DNA from: an uncultured Bacteroides sp.
GTDB taxonomy: Bacteria; Bacteroidota; Bacteroidia; Bacteroidales; Bacteroidaceae
NCBI GenBank assembly: GCA_900544675.1
Contig: UQVZ01000011.1
Span: 1 to 64,000, forward strand
Length of the DNA stretch: 64,000 nucleotides
Direction: 5' to 3'
In this document: positions 25,033 through 33,956 of the stretch, in pieces
Layout of the letters: the number at the start of each line of letters is the position of its first letter
Numbering within the stretch: the stretch's first letter is position 1
Translations under genes and position numbers: made by a program
The notes under the pieces: generated by a model
Database searches by the model: none
What the model saw: only the letters and a program-made list of their open reading frames with translations
What the model was told of the DNA's origin: nothing

Positions 25033-25818
25033 ATGCATACAAGAGAAGAAAAAATAGAAGCTTTCGGGCGGTTGCTCGATGTGCTGGACGAGTTACGGGT
25101 GAAATGCCCGTGGGACCGGAAGCAGACCAACGAAAGTCTGCGTCCCAATACCATTGAGGAAGTGTACGAGCTTTGCGACGCGTTGATGAAAGACGACAAG
25201 AAAAACATCTGCAAAGAGCTGGGCGACGTGTTGCTTCACGTGGTGTTTTATGCCAAGATAGGGAGCGAGACAGGCGATTTCGACATCAAGGACGTGTGCG
25301 ACCGCTTGTGCGAGAAACTGATTTTCCGTCATCCGCACGTGTTCGGCGAGGTAAAGGCGGATACGGCCGAACAGGTTTCCGAGAACTGGGAACAGATTAA
25401 GCTGAAAGAGAAAGACGGAAACAAGTCGGTGTTGAGCGGTGTGCCCGACGCGCTTCCTTCCCTTATCAAGGCTTACCGCATTCAGGACAAGGCGCGCAAT
25501 GTGGGTTTCGACTGGGAAGACCGTGCTCAGGTATGGGACAAGGTGAAGGAAGAAATCGGCGAGTTCGAGTCCGAAGTGGTTATGATGGATAAGGAAAAGG
25601 CAGAAGCTGAGTTCGGCGATGTCTTGTTTAGCCTTATCAATGCGGCCCGTTTGTATAAAATCAATCCCGACAACGCGCTGGAGCATACGAACCAGAAGTT
25701 TATCCGCCGCTTCAATTACCTGGAAGAGCATACCCTGAAAGCGGGCAGGAAGCTGACCGATATGACGTTGGCCGAGATGGACGCTATTTGGGAAGAGGCA
25801 AAGAAGAAAGGACTTTAA
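25033..25818 (+). CDS. mazG: Nucleoside triphosphate pyrophosphohydrolase MazG
   Basis: Cytosolic NTP pyrophosphohydrolase hydrolysing (d)NTPs to monophosphates. 261 residues with two MazG domains: CPWDRKQTNESLRPNTIEE, YELCDAL and KELGDVLLHVVFYAKI carry the ExxE-12-28-ExxD metal motif, and a second set lies at EEIGEFESE and EAEFGDVLFSLINAARL. ATG 25033 is chosen because the consensus -7 box lies between it and the upstream in-frame ATG at 24946. A terminator follows at 25827. Confidence 0.95.
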   Translation: MHTREEKIEAFGRLLDVLDELRVKCPWDRKQTNESLRPNTIEEVYELCDALMKDDKKNICKELGDVLLHVVFYAKIGSETGDFDIKDVCDRLCEKLIFRHPHVFGEVKADTAEQVSENWEQIKLKEKDGNKSVLSGVPDALPSLIKAYRIQDKARNVGFDWEDRAQVWDKVKEEIGEFESEVVMMDKEKAEAEFGDVLFSLINAARLYKINPDNALEHTNQKFIRRFNYLEEHTLKAGRKLTDMTLAEMDAIWEEAKKKGL

Positions 25819-25826
25819 AACCGTTT

Positions 25827-25862
25827 GGCACTGAAAAGCATTTGCTTTTTCAGTGCCTTTAT
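25827..25862 (+). terminator. mazG terminator
   Basis: GGCACTGAAAA pairs with TTTTTCAGTGCC around a short loop, followed by TTTATTTTT. Confidence 0.75.
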
Positions 25863-25866
25863 TTTT

Positions 25867-25960
25867 ATGTCCTCCGTAGCGAGGATGTATGTTTTCCAAT
25901 CGGGGAATGTACGTTCTCCATACCAAGAACGTACGTCCTCCGATTGGAGGACATAAAAAG
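25867..25960. repeat. 94-bp palindromic element of 22-bp units, copy A
   Basis: Built of one 18-base and three 22-base units plus a 10-base end (ACATAAAAAG). Units begin at 25867, 25885, 25907 and 25929 with ATGTAyGT or ACGTACGT and centre on CC/GG. The ends are inverted: 25862-25875 and 25946-25959 match over 14 bp. The same architecture and length recur at 50973-51066. The stretch 25819-26125 otherwise holds two terminators and the uvrA promoter. Confidence 0.8.
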
Positions 25961-26000
25961 AATGTCTTTTTGACTATAAACCTGATGCGGTTATAAGGCA

Positions 26001-26048
26001 AATGTGGTTCTCTGTAAATATGAATACAGGGAGCCACATTCTTTTTTT
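26001..26048 (+). terminator. Second hairpin terminator upstream of uvrA
   Basis: Stem 26001-26016 with 26025-26040 (16 bp, two G-T pairs), 8-base loop and seven T at 26042-26048. No gene lies between it and the mazG terminator, only the 94-bp element. Confidence 0.75.
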
Positions 26049-26070
26049 CGGATGCGTATTCTTATGAATA

Positions 26071-26102
26071 TTTGCCTGAAAACGTAATATTCCCTATCTT
26101 TG
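26071..26102 (+). promoter_or_regulatory. uvrA promoter
   Basis: TTTG (26071-26074), 20 bases, TATCTTTG (26095-26102): a full consensus match. It overlaps the longest open frame start (26072), so ATG 26126 is the start. Confidence 0.8.
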
Positions 26103-26125
26103 CAAGGATAACTCATGGAGTAGGT

Positions 26126-28957
26126 ATGAAAGAAGAAAACCAAACGCTTAGTGTGCAGGGAGCCCGTGTACACAACTTGAAAAATATAGATGTAGATATT
26201 CCTCGCGACAGCCTGACGGTCATCACCGGCTTGAGCGGCAGCGGAAAGTCGTCGCTGGCCTTCGATACCATCTTTGCCGAAGGACAGCGCCGTTACATTG
26301 AAACCTTCTCGGCGTATGCCCGCAATTTCCTGGGCGGCATGGAGCGTCCGGACGTGGATAAGATTACCGGATTGAGCCCCGTCATTTCCATCGAGCAGAA
26401 GACGACCAACAAGAATCCGCGTTCTACCGTAGGGACTACCACCGAGATTTACGACTACCTGCGTCTGCTTTTCGCCCGTGCCGGAGTGGCTTACTCTTAT
26501 CTTTCGGGCGAGAAAATGGTGAAGTATACCGAGGAACAGATTCTCGACCTGATTCGGCGTGACTATAAGGGCAAGCGCATTTTCATCCTGGCACCGCTGG
26601 TGCGCACCCGTAAGGGACACTATAAAGAGCTTTTCGAGCAGGTGCGCAAGAAAGGTTACCTGTATGTGCGGGTCGACGGCGAGGTGAAGGAAATCGTTCA
26701 CGGGATGAAGCTGGACCGTTACAGGAACCACGATATCGAAGTGGTAATCGACAAGACCGTGGTGACGGACAAGGAAGACACCCGCCTGAAGCAGAGTGTG
26801 GCTACAGCCATGCAGCAGGGCGACGGCTTGCTGATGATACTGGACGCGCAGACGGAAAGTGTGCGCCATTACAGCAAGCGGCTGATGTGTCCCGTGACCG
26901 GGCTTTCCTATAAAGAGCCCGCCCCGCACAATTTCTCGTTCAATTCTCCGCAGGGAGCCTGTCCGCGGTGCAAAGGCTTGGGGTATGTCAATCTGATAGA
27001 TGTCGACAAGGTGATTCCCGACCGTTCGTTATCGGTTTACGAAGGTGCTGTCTCTCCGCTGGGCAAATACAAGAGCGGCATGATTTTCTGGCAGATAGAA
27101 GCCTTGCTTGAGCGTTATGATGCAACGCTGAAGACTCCCGTCAACCAGCTTCCAGATGATGCCATCAATGAAATCTTATACGGATGTGACGAGCGTTTGA
27201 AGATAAAAAGTTCGGTGATACATGCCTCGTCCGATTATTTTGTGACTTATGAAGGCATTGTGAAATACATTCAGTTGATGCAGGAAAAAGACGCTTCTGC
27301 TACCGCACAGAAATGGGCGGAACAGTTTGCCAAGACTGATGTATGTCCCGATTGCCAGGGGGCACGCCTGAACAAGGAGGCCTTGCATTTCCGCATTCAC
27401 GACAAGAACATCTATCAGCTGGCTACGATGGACATCAGCGAGCTTTACCGCTGGGTACAGGATGTGGAGCCTTTCCTCGAAGAAAAGCAACGCCTGATAG
27501 CCGCTGAAATCTTGAAGGAAATCCGCACGCGCCTGAAGTTTCTCCTTGATGTGGGATTGGACTATCTTTCGCTTAACCGCTCTTCGGTCAGCCTTTCGGG
27601 CGGCGAGAGCCAGCGTATCCGTCTGGCTACCCAGATCGGGTCGCAACTGGTGAATGTGCTTTATATCCTGGACGAGCCGAGCATCGGGCTTCATCAGCGC
27701 GACAACATCCGTCTGATAAATTCGTTGAAAGAGTTGCGCGACCTGGGCAATACGGTCATTGTGGTGGAACACGACAAAGACATGATGCTGGCGGCCGATT
27801 ACGTGGTGGATATGGGTCCCAAGGCAGGCCGCCTGGGAGGGGAAGTGGTGTTTTCCGGAACGCCGGGAGAGATGCTGAAGACCCATACGCTGACGTCGCA
27901 ATACCTGAATGGCGAGATGAAGATAGAAGTGCCTCAGCAACGCCGTAAGGGGAATGGCAAGTCCATTTGGTTGCGGGGGGCAAAAGGCAATAACCTGAAG
28001 AACATCGATGTGGAGTTTCCTTTGGGCAAGCTGATTTGCGTGACCGGCGTGTCGGGCAGCGGCAAGTCGACTCTGATTAACGATACGTTGCAGCCCATTC
28101 TTTCGCAGCACTTCTACCGCTCCTTGCAAGACCCTTTGGCATACGACGCGATAGAGGGACTGGAGTATGTAGACAAGGTGGTCAATGTCGACCAGTCTCC
28201 CCTGGGGCGCACTCCGCGCTCCAATCCGGCTACTTATACGGGTGTGTTCGGCGACATACGCAATCTTTTTGTCAGCCTTCCCGAGTCGAAGATACGGGGA
28301 TATAAGCCCGGGCGTTTCTCGTTTAATGTATCGGGCGGCCGATGCGAGGCTTGTGGCGGAAACGGATACAAGATTATCGAGATGAATTTCCTGCCCGATG
28401 TGATGGTTCCCTGCGAGGTATGTCACGGCAAGCGGTACAACCGTGAAACCTTGGAAGTGCGTTTCAAGGGCAAGTCGATTGCCGATGTGCTGGATATGAC
28501 CATCAACCGGGCGGTAGAGTTTTTCGAGAACGTGCCGCAGATATTAAATAAGATAAAGGTGTTGCAGGAAGTGGGATTGGGTTACATCAAGTTGGGCCAG
28601 CCTTCCACGACCTTGTCGGGAGGCGAAAGCCAGCGCGTGAAGTTGGCGACCGAACTTTCGAAACGCGACACCGGCAAGACGCTCTACATCCTGGACGAGC
28701 CTACCACCGGCTTGCATTTTGAGGATATCCGTGTGCTGATGAATGTGTTAAACCGCCTGGTGGATAAAGGAAACACGGTGATTGTCATCGAGCATAACCT
28801 GGACGTCATCAAGATGGCGGACTATATCATCGATATGGGGCCCGAAGGAGGAAAGGGTGGAGGCGAGGTGCTGTCTGCCGGTACGCCCGAAGAAGTGGCA
28901 TTAAGCGGGCGTGGCTATACGCCCAGGTTCCTGAAGGAAGAATTGGAAAGAAACTGA
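26126..28957 (+). CDS. uvrA: Excinuclease ABC subunit UvrA
   Basis: Damage-recognition ATPase of nucleotide excision repair; 943 residues, normal length. Two ABC modules: Walker A GLSGSGKSS (35-43) and GVSGSGKST (about 641-649), signatures SLSGGESQR and TLSGGESQR, Walker B LYILDEPSIGL and LYILDEPTTGL. The second zinc module is intact (CEACGGNGY, CEVCHGKRYN). The first reads CPVT ... CPRC, lacking one of the four usual cysteines. ybaK follows after 37 bases. Confidence 0.96.
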   Translation: MKEENQTLSVQGARVHNLKNIDVDIPRDSLTVITGLSGSGKSSLAFDTIFAEGQRRYIETFSAYARNFLGGMERPDVDKITGLSPVISIEQKTTNKNPRSTVGTTTEIYDYLRLLFARAGVAYSYLSGEKMVKYTEEQILDLIRRDYKGKRIFILAPLVRTRKGHYKELFEQVRKKGYLYVRVDGEVKEIVHGMKLDRYRNHDIEVVIDKTVVTDKEDTRLKQSVATAMQQGDGLLMILDAQTESVRHYSKRLMCPVTGLSYKEPAPHNFSFNSPQGACPRCKGLGYVNLIDVDKVIPDRSLSVYEGAVSPLGKYKSGMIFWQIEALLERYDATLKTPVNQLPDDAINEILYGCDERLKIKSSVIHASSDYFVTYEGIVKYIQLMQEKDASATAQKWAEQFAKTDVCPDCQGARLNKEALHFRIHDKNIYQLATMDISELYRWVQDVEPFLEEKQRLIAAEILKEIRTRLKFLLDVGLDYLSLNRSSVSLSGGESQRIRLATQIGSQLVNVLYILDEPSIGLHQRDNIRLINSLKELRDLGNTVIVVEHDKDMMLAADYVVDMGPKAGRLGGEVVFSGTPGEMLKTHTLTSQYLNGEMKIEVPQQRRKGNGKSIWLRGAKGNNLKNIDVEFPLGKLICVTGVSGSGKSTLINDTLQPILSQHFYRSLQDPLAYDAIEGLEYVDKVVNVDQSPLGRTPRSNPATYTGVFGDIRNLFVSLPESKIRGYKPGRFSFNVSGGRCEACGGNGYKIIEMNFLPDVMVPCEVCHGKRYNRETLEVRFKGKSIADVLDMTINRAVEFFENVPQILNKIKVLQEVGLGYIKLGQPSTTLSGGESQRVKLATELSKRDTGKTLYILDEPTTGLHFEDIRVLMNVLNRLVDKGNTVIVIEHNLDVIKMADYIIDMGPEGGKGGGEVLSAGTPEEVALSGRGYTPRFLKEELERN

Positions 28958-28994
28958 TAAAGCAACAGGAAACAAAAGGAGTTAGAAAAAACTT

Positions 28995-29492
28995 ATGAAG
29001 ATAAACAAGACCAATGTGGCGCGATTGCTGGACAAGGCGAAAGTGCATTACGAATTGATCCCTTACGAAGTGGACGAGAACGACCTGAGCGCCGTACATG
29101 TAGCGGCATCGTTGGGCGAAGATATCGAGTGTGTATTCAAGACGCTGGTGCTTCATGGCGACAAGAGCGGCTATTTCGTCTGTGTCATCCCCGGCGAGCA
29201 TGAAGTGGACTTGAAGCTGGCGGCAAAGGTTTCGGGCAACAAGAAGTGCGATTTGATTCCCGTGAAAGAATTGCTTCCGCTCACGGGCTATATCCGTGGA
29301 GGCTGTTCGCCCATCGGGATGAAGAAGCATTTCCCTACCTATATCCACAAGACTTGCCTCGACTTCCCGTTCATCTATGTCAGTGCGGGCGTACGGGGAC
29401 TTCAAATCAAGTTGGCTCCGCAAGACCTGATACGGGAAGCACGGGCGGAAACGGCAACGCTGTTTGCTTCCGCCGAGGAGCCGGCAGATTGA
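28995..29492 (+). CDS. ybaK: Cys-tRNA(Pro) deacylase YbaK
   Basis: 165-residue editing-type deacylase of the YbaK/EbsC family that hydrolyses Cys-tRNA(Pro) made by prolyl-tRNA synthetase. Visible: KVHYELIPYEVDEND, FKTLVLHGDKSGYFVCVIPG with the conserved lysine, and GYIRGGCSPIGMKKHFPTYI with the GGxSPxG loop. It ends 18 bases from the convergent glycerate kinase stop. Confidence 0.93.
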   Translation: MKINKTNVARLLDKAKVHYELIPYEVDENDLSAVHVAASLGEDIECVFKTLVLHGDKSGYFVCVIPGEHEVDLKLAAKVSGNKKCDLIPVKELLPLTGYIRGGCSPIGMKKHFPTYIHKTCLDFPFIYVSAGVRGLQIKLAPQDLIREARAETATLFASAEEPAD

Positions 29493-29510
29493 ACCATACT
29501 TTCTGTCCGT

Positions 29511-30644
29511 TCAGACTTGTGCCGAAAGGAATAACTTTGCCGTGGCTTTGCGGATATTCTCGCGTGCGATATCCGGATGCATGGCCTGCTCCGGGGGCAA
29601 GGTGTCGGGTGATACCCGGATGCTTCCGGCGAATCCCGACTTTGCCAACAGCTCTTGGTCTTCTATTTTCCCAGCCAACAGGAAAGTGGGGATGCCGGCT
29701 CTTTTGCCCCTGTTCAGTACTCCTGCCGGCACTTTTCCGGCACAGGTCTGGCGGTCGGCCTTGCCTTCGCCGGTGATTATCAGGTCGGCGTCGGCTATCT
29801 GCCGGTCGAATTGCACCGCATCCAGCAGCAGGTCGATACCCGGTTGAAGTTTGCCTTTCAAGAAAGCGTGAAAGGCACCTCCCAGTCCTCCTGCCGCTCC
29901 GGCTCCCTCTACCTTATTTATAGGGATATGGCAATCACGCTCGATTACATCGGCCAAGTGGCGCATTCCTTCGTCCAGCAGGCGGACTTGCGTTTCGTCC
30001 GCTCCTTTTTGCCGGGCGAATACGTAAGCGGCTCCTTCGGGCCCGCAAAACGGATTCTTCACATCACAAGCCACGGTGAAGCTTGCTTGGGATAAGCCCG
30101 GATGCAACCGGCTCAGGTCTATATGGGCTATCTGCCCCATTATCTTTCCGCCATACCCCAGTTCGTTTCCTGCCTCATCGTAGAATGTCGCGCCCAATGC
30201 CCGGAGCATGCCGGTGCCTCCGTCGTTGGTGGCGCTTCCTCCGATACCGATGATGAACCGGCGGAACCCTTGCTCCAAGGCTTCCCGTATCAGTTCGCCC
30301 GTCCCGTAAGTCGTGGCACACATCGGGTCGCGTTCGTCGGCGGAAAGGGTGGTCAGCCCGTTGATTTCCGCCATTTCGACGATGGCAGTCCTCTTGTCGC
30401 CCGATATCCCGTAGCGTGCCTGCCGCATACGCATCAAAGGGTCGTGCGCCCGGGTCGTGATGAAATGCCCTTGCGTGGCCTCTGTCAGGGTGTCGAGCAT
30501 GCCTTCTCCTCCGTCGGAAACAGGGACGGATACCACCCGGCAGGCAGGCGATATCCGGTGTATGGTTTCGGCTACACACCGCTCCACTTCTTTCGAAGAG
30601 AGGCAACCTTTGAACGAATCGATAGCTAAAACAATCTTTTTCAT
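29511..30644 (-). CDS. glxK: Glycerate kinase
   Basis: 377-residue glycerate kinase of the GlxK/GarK type, phosphorylating D-glycerate. Visible: AIDSFKGCLSSKEVERCV at the N-terminus, VSDGGEGMLDTLTEA, GIGGSATNDGGTGMLRALGA and ITGEGKADRQT. It is monocistronic and divergent from the POT carrier. A minus-strand -7 box TATTTTTG lies at 30675-30668. Confidence 0.93.
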   Translation of the reverse strand: MKKIVLAIDSFKGCLSSKEVERCVAETIHRISPACRVVSVPVSDGGEGMLDTLTEATQGHFITTRAHDPLMRMRQARYGISGDKRTAIVEMAEINGLTTLSADERDPMCATTYGTGELIREALEQGFRRFIIGIGGSATNDGGTGMLRALGATFYDEAGNELGYGGKIMGQIAHIDLSRLHPGLSQASFTVACDVKNPFCGPEGAAYVFARQKGADETQVRLLDEGMRHLADVIERDCHIPINKVEGAGAAGGLGGAFHAFLKGKLQPGIDLLLDAVQFDRQIADADLIITGEGKADRQTCAGKVPAGVLNRGKRAGIPTFLLAGKIEDQELLAKSGFAGSIRVSPDTLPPEQAMHPDIARENIRKATAKLFLSAQV

Positions 30645-30663
30645 AACGTACTGCGCTTATTTC

Positions 30664-30694
30664 TTTGCAAAAATAAGTAATTTTCATACCTTTG
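30664..30694 (+). promoter_or_regulatory. Promoter of the POT carrier, overlapping that of glxK
   Basis: TTTG (30664-30667), 19 bases, TACCTTTG (30687-30694): a full match. On the other strand TATTTTTG (30675-30668) is a -7 box for glxK, so the two divergent promoters overlap. Confidence 0.75.
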
Positions 30695-30740
30695 TCCGTG
30701 GAAAAATGTTTTTTTTAATCATCTTAAAATAATTACATGT

Positions 30741-32273
30741 ATGTTTGAAGGACAACCTAAAGGGCTTTATGCCCTGGCTCTCGCCAATACGGGAGAGCGA
30801 TTCGGTTACTACACCATGCTGGCTATCTTCGTTTTGTTTCTGATGGACAATTTCGGCATGTCGCCGAGTACGGCCGGCAACATTTACGCTATGTTTTTAG
30901 CTTTAGTTTATTTTTTACCGTTTATCGGAGGCATTCTTGCCGATAAGTTCGGCTACGGACGGATGGTGACCGTGGGCGTCATCGCCATGTTCGCCGGATA
31001 CGTCTTGCTGGCTCTGCCGGTGGGAAGCGGCACCCTGGGGCTGATAGCCATGTTTGCCGCCTTGGTGGTAATCAGTTGCGGTACGGGACTTTTCAAGGGA
31101 AACCTGCAAGTGATGGTGGGCAACCTGTACGATGACCCCCGCTATGCCAAGCGGCGCGATTCGGCGTTCAGCATCTTTTATATGGCCATCAATATCGGCG
31201 CGCTCTTCGCCCCGACAGCAGCCGTAGAGATTATGAAATATGCGCAGAACAGCTGGGGCGTGAGCGAAAACGACTCTTATCACTTTGCTTTCGGCGTGGC
31301 TTGTATCTCGCTTATCGTGTCGATGGCCATTTATTACGGCTTCCGCGGCACGTTCCGTCATGTAGAGGGAGGGGCTGTAAAGGAAGAGGATAAAGCGGCA
31401 AGCGCTGCCGTGAAGCATGAAGAGCTTTCTCCGCGTGAGACGAAAGAACGTATCGTGGCGCTCTGTCTGGTGTTTGCCGTGGTCATCTTCTTCTGGATGG
31501 CGTTCCATCAGAACGGCTTGACCCTGACTTACTTTGCAGCCCAGTTTACGGCTAAAAGCTCTACCGGACTGGAAAGCATGATGTTCAGCGTGTGGAATCT
31601 GGTTGCGGTGATATTCATCGTTTATGCCTTGTTCTCGCTCTTCCAGTCGAAGACCGGCAAGGGGAAACTCATTTCGGGCATCGTCATTCTGTTGGCTTTG
31701 GTGTTTTTAGGATACCGTTATGCGGCTCTTCCCGAAAGCACTCCGGTAGACGCTCCTATCTTCCAGCAGTTCAACCCCTTCTTTGTCGTAGCTCTTACCC
31801 CGGTATCGATGGCCATCTTCAGTTCGTTGGCAGCCCGTGGCAAAGAGCCTTCGGCTCCGCGTAAAATCGGTTTGGGCATGTTGGTGGCAGCTTGCGGCTA
31901 TGTGCTGATGTTGCTGGCTTCCGTGGGCTTGCTTTCTCCGACCGACCAGGTACAGGCCATCGAGGCGGGTACGGCTTCGTTCGTGTCGCCCAACTGGCTG
32001 GTGTCTACCTATCTGGTATTGACGTTTGCCGAGTTGCTTCTTTCGCCGATGGGTATCTCGTTTGTATCGAAAGTGGCTCCTCCCAAGTATAAGGGTATGA
32101 TGATGGGCGGATGGTTCGTGGCTACCGCTATCGGCAATTACCTGACATCTGTCGCGTCCTGGTTGTGGGGCGATCTCCCCTTGTATTTCGTATGGGGCGT
32201 ATTGCTGGTACTCTGTCTGCTGGCTGCCCTGTTCATCTTCTCGGTAATGAAACGTTTGGAAAAGGTAGCATAA
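30741..32273 (+). CDS. POT-family oligopeptide transporter
   Basis: 510-residue proton-dependent oligopeptide transporter with about fourteen membrane segments. The N-terminal signature reads NTGERFGYYTM; the usual ExxERFxYY has Glu where this has Asn. Other family marks are GGILADKFGYGR and the DSAFSIFYMAINIGAL segment. It probably takes up di- and tripeptides across the inner membrane. It has its own promoter and a strong terminator. Confidence 0.9.
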   Translation: MFEGQPKGLYALALANTGERFGYYTMLAIFVLFLMDNFGMSPSTAGNIYAMFLALVYFLPFIGGILADKFGYGRMVTVGVIAMFAGYVLLALPVGSGTLGLIAMFAALVVISCGTGLFKGNLQVMVGNLYDDPRYAKRRDSAFSIFYMAINIGALFAPTAAVEIMKYAQNSWGVSENDSYHFAFGVACISLIVSMAIYYGFRGTFRHVEGGAVKEEDKAASAAVKHEELSPRETKERIVALCLVFAVVIFFWMAFHQNGLTLTYFAAQFTAKSSTGLESMMFSVWNLVAVIFIVYALFSLFQSKTGKGKLISGIVILLALVFLGYRYAALPESTPVDAPIFQQFNPFFVVALTPVSMAIFSSLAARGKEPSAPRKIGLGMLVAACGYVLMLLASVGLLSPTDQVQAIEAGTASFVSPNWLVSTYLVLTFAELLLSPMGISFVSKVAPPKYKGMMMGGWFVATAIGNYLTSVASWLWGDLPLYFVWGVLLVLCLLAALFIFSVMKRLEKVA

Positions 32274-32303
32274 GTCAAAAAATATCTATCTCGATTAAGA
32301 TAT

Positions 32304-32347
32304 AAAGGACGCTGAAGCCGGAAAGTAGAGTCGGTTTCAGCGTCCTT
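32304..32347 (+). terminator. Terminator of the POT carrier gene
   Basis: Stem 32304-32320 with 32331-32347, 17 bp with one mismatch, starting AAAGGACG and ending CGTCCTTT. Confidence 0.8.
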
Positions 32348-32412
32348 TGTATTGGTTGGTAAAATGGATTTTCAGGTTTGGGAAAGTGATAGCGTGTTGA
32401 GACTTTCTTTGT

Positions 32413-33078
32413 TTATTTCAGTAGGGAGTCCAACCGTTGGCTGGAAACTTCCGGCAATATTTTTCTGAATTGGCATAACATTCTGTCATGTGATTCTTGC
32501 GGTGTACGGTTGGGATGGCAACCTTCTTTTCCAAACAAGCTTTCCGGAGTTGTGAGCAAAGACCATCCCCACCCATATTCCCGTCCGTGTTGGTCGTGTG
32601 GATAAATAAAGTCTTTGATTACGATATAGCCTCCCATTTCCAGTCGGGTCAGATAGGCATCAAATTTACTGCGCATTTTTGGTCCGGTAAAGCCGCATGC
32701 GGCACGCAGTTCGCGAGTGATGAGGCTGCCTTCGTTTTTCAGTGTGGTCAGGATACTTTCTTCGATGCTTCCTTCTTCCGGATAAGGGTAGACGCTCCGC
32801 CGGTAATGGCAAAAGTCGGGCCACCATTCCCGGCTGATAAAGGCAGCCTTGCGGTTGAAGAACTTTCCGTATGCACAACCGCTTTCTTGTAGGATGGAAC
32901 CTTTCCATTCCCAAAGCGGCCATTCCCAGCCTCCGTCAGGCAATTGGGTGTATTGACAATCTTCGTCCATTACTTCTTCTGCCGACCATCCGGGGATTCC
33001 CATGCGTAATAGGGGCAGAAAGCCTATTTGTTGGATATAGTCAATCAATTCAGGACAAGAGTGTAAAACTTGTTTCAT
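32413..33078 (-). CDS. AlkZ-related winged-helix protein
   Basis: 221-residue soluble protein. The N-terminal half has many tryptophans (GGWEWPLWEWKG, FISREWWPDFCHYRR) and the central part a winged helix (GSLITRELRAACGFTGPKMRSKFDAYLTRLEMGG is its span, residues about 117-150). This is the arrangement of AlkZ/HTH_42-related proteins, whose best studied members are DNA glycosylases for alkylation and crosslink repair. The catalytic QxQ motif of AlkZ proper is not evident, so the activity is open. No consensus promoter upstream. Confidence 0.65.
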   Translation of the reverse strand: MKQVLHSCPELIDYIQQIGFLPLLRMGIPGWSAEEVMDEDCQYTQLPDGGWEWPLWEWKGSILQESGCAYGKFFNRKAAFISREWWPDFCHYRRSVYPYPEEGSIEESILTTLKNEGSLITRELRAACGFTGPKMRSKFDAYLTRLEMGGYIVIKDFIYPHDQHGREYGWGWSLLTTPESLFGKEGCHPNRTPQESHDRMLCQFRKILPEVSSQRLDSLLK

Positions 33079-33456
33079 TTTATCTTTTCTCTGTTTATTG
33101 TTTTCATTATTATGGGTATAGTTTCATATTTAACCATGAAATGCGAACCGATATCCAGTCAACTAAATTTATAGTACTACGCAATCCAGTCCTCGTTCAG
33201 TTCTTACAGGCAAGGACTGCAATCCTTATTAGGGAAGTACTGCAATCCTTGCCTGCTACAACCCCAATCCTGGCTAGGTATGCCGGTTAAGGCAACTGGC
33301 TGCATGCAGCAAAGCAGCTAATTGTCTTTGCCGGTATAGCTATCTTCATCTTTTTAGACTTGTAGCATTATGAATTAGTTAAACACAAAAAAGTGAATAG
33401 CGGATATGTATTCTCTCGCTATTCACTTTCTTGTATGTTGATAAGGAATAAGATGA
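33079..33456. other. Gene-free gap with short repeats
   Basis: 378 bases with no credible gene. It contains CTGCAATCCTT twice (33217-33227 and 33240-33250) enclosed by GGCAAGGA/TCCTTGCC (33209-33216 and 33246-33253), a perfect 12-bp palindrome GCTGCATGCAGC (33299-33310) and the DUF1573 terminator. Confidence 0.6.
33391..33428 (-). terminator. Terminator of the DUF1573 gene
   Basis: A perfect 12-bp stem (33391-33402 with 33417-33428) with a 14-base loop. On the minus strand it is followed by TTTTTTG. Confidence 0.8.
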
Positions 33457-33849
33457 TTATTCTTCAACTACCGGTGTCATTTCGCCTTCTACATAGAGGC
33501 GTACCACTTCTTGTTTAGCATTGGTACGGAGAGTAATAGACTTACGGAAATGTCCGGGGAACTTGCCCGCTCCGTTATAAGTTATGGTTATTTCTCCGCT
33601 TTCACCCGGTTTGATGGGTTCTTTGGGGTATTGAGGAATGGTGCATCCGCATGTGGCAATTACCTGATGGATGACTAACGGACCGTTTCCTGTATTGGTG
33701 AACTGGAAAGTGCAGCTTACTTTCGGGCTGTTTGCGGGGAAAGAGCCGAAGTCGTGTGTGGTCTCTTTAAACTTGATTTCGGCAGTACCTGCTGCGATGG
33801 CAACTACAACCATTGCTACAAGACATAAAGTGGTAAGAATCTTTTTCAT
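33457..33849 (-). CDS. Secreted DUF1573 protein
   Basis: 130 residues with a signal peptide (KKILTTLCLVAMVVVAIAAGTA) and one DUF1573 immunoglobulin-like domain: ETTHDFGSFP, FTNTGNGPLVI, ATCGCTIPQYPKEPIKPGE, then the conserved GKFPGHFRKSITLRTNA. It is predicted periplasmic or outer-membrane-facing; no enzyme motif. Function unknown. A -7 box TACCTTTG lies at 33884-33877. Confidence 0.9.
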   Translation of the reverse strand: MKKILTTLCLVAMVVVAIAAGTAEIKFKETTHDFGSFPANSPKVSCTFQFTNTGNGPLVIHQVIATCGCTIPQYPKEPIKPGESGEITITYNGAGKFPGHFRKSITLRTNAKQEVVRLYVEGEMTPVVEE

Positions 33850-33876
33850 GGAAATCGTTTTATTTTAAAAACCTTA

Positions 33877-33884
33877 CAAAGGTA
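33877..33884 (-). promoter_or_regulatory. -7 box of the DUF1573 gene
   Basis: TACCTTTG on the minus strand, an exact consensus, 28 bases before the ATG. -33 not evident. Confidence 0.5.
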
Positions 33885-33956
33885 GGGGATTTTCTCTTAT
33901 CTTGATGTGTATCAAGCGTTATAAAAATAAAAAATAGGGATAGACGGGCTTTTTTG

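Noticed and set aside
33209..33253. CTGCAATCCTT repeats as a CRISPR remnant
   Set aside because: Only two short copies with a 12-base gap, no regular spacers and no cas genes in the window.
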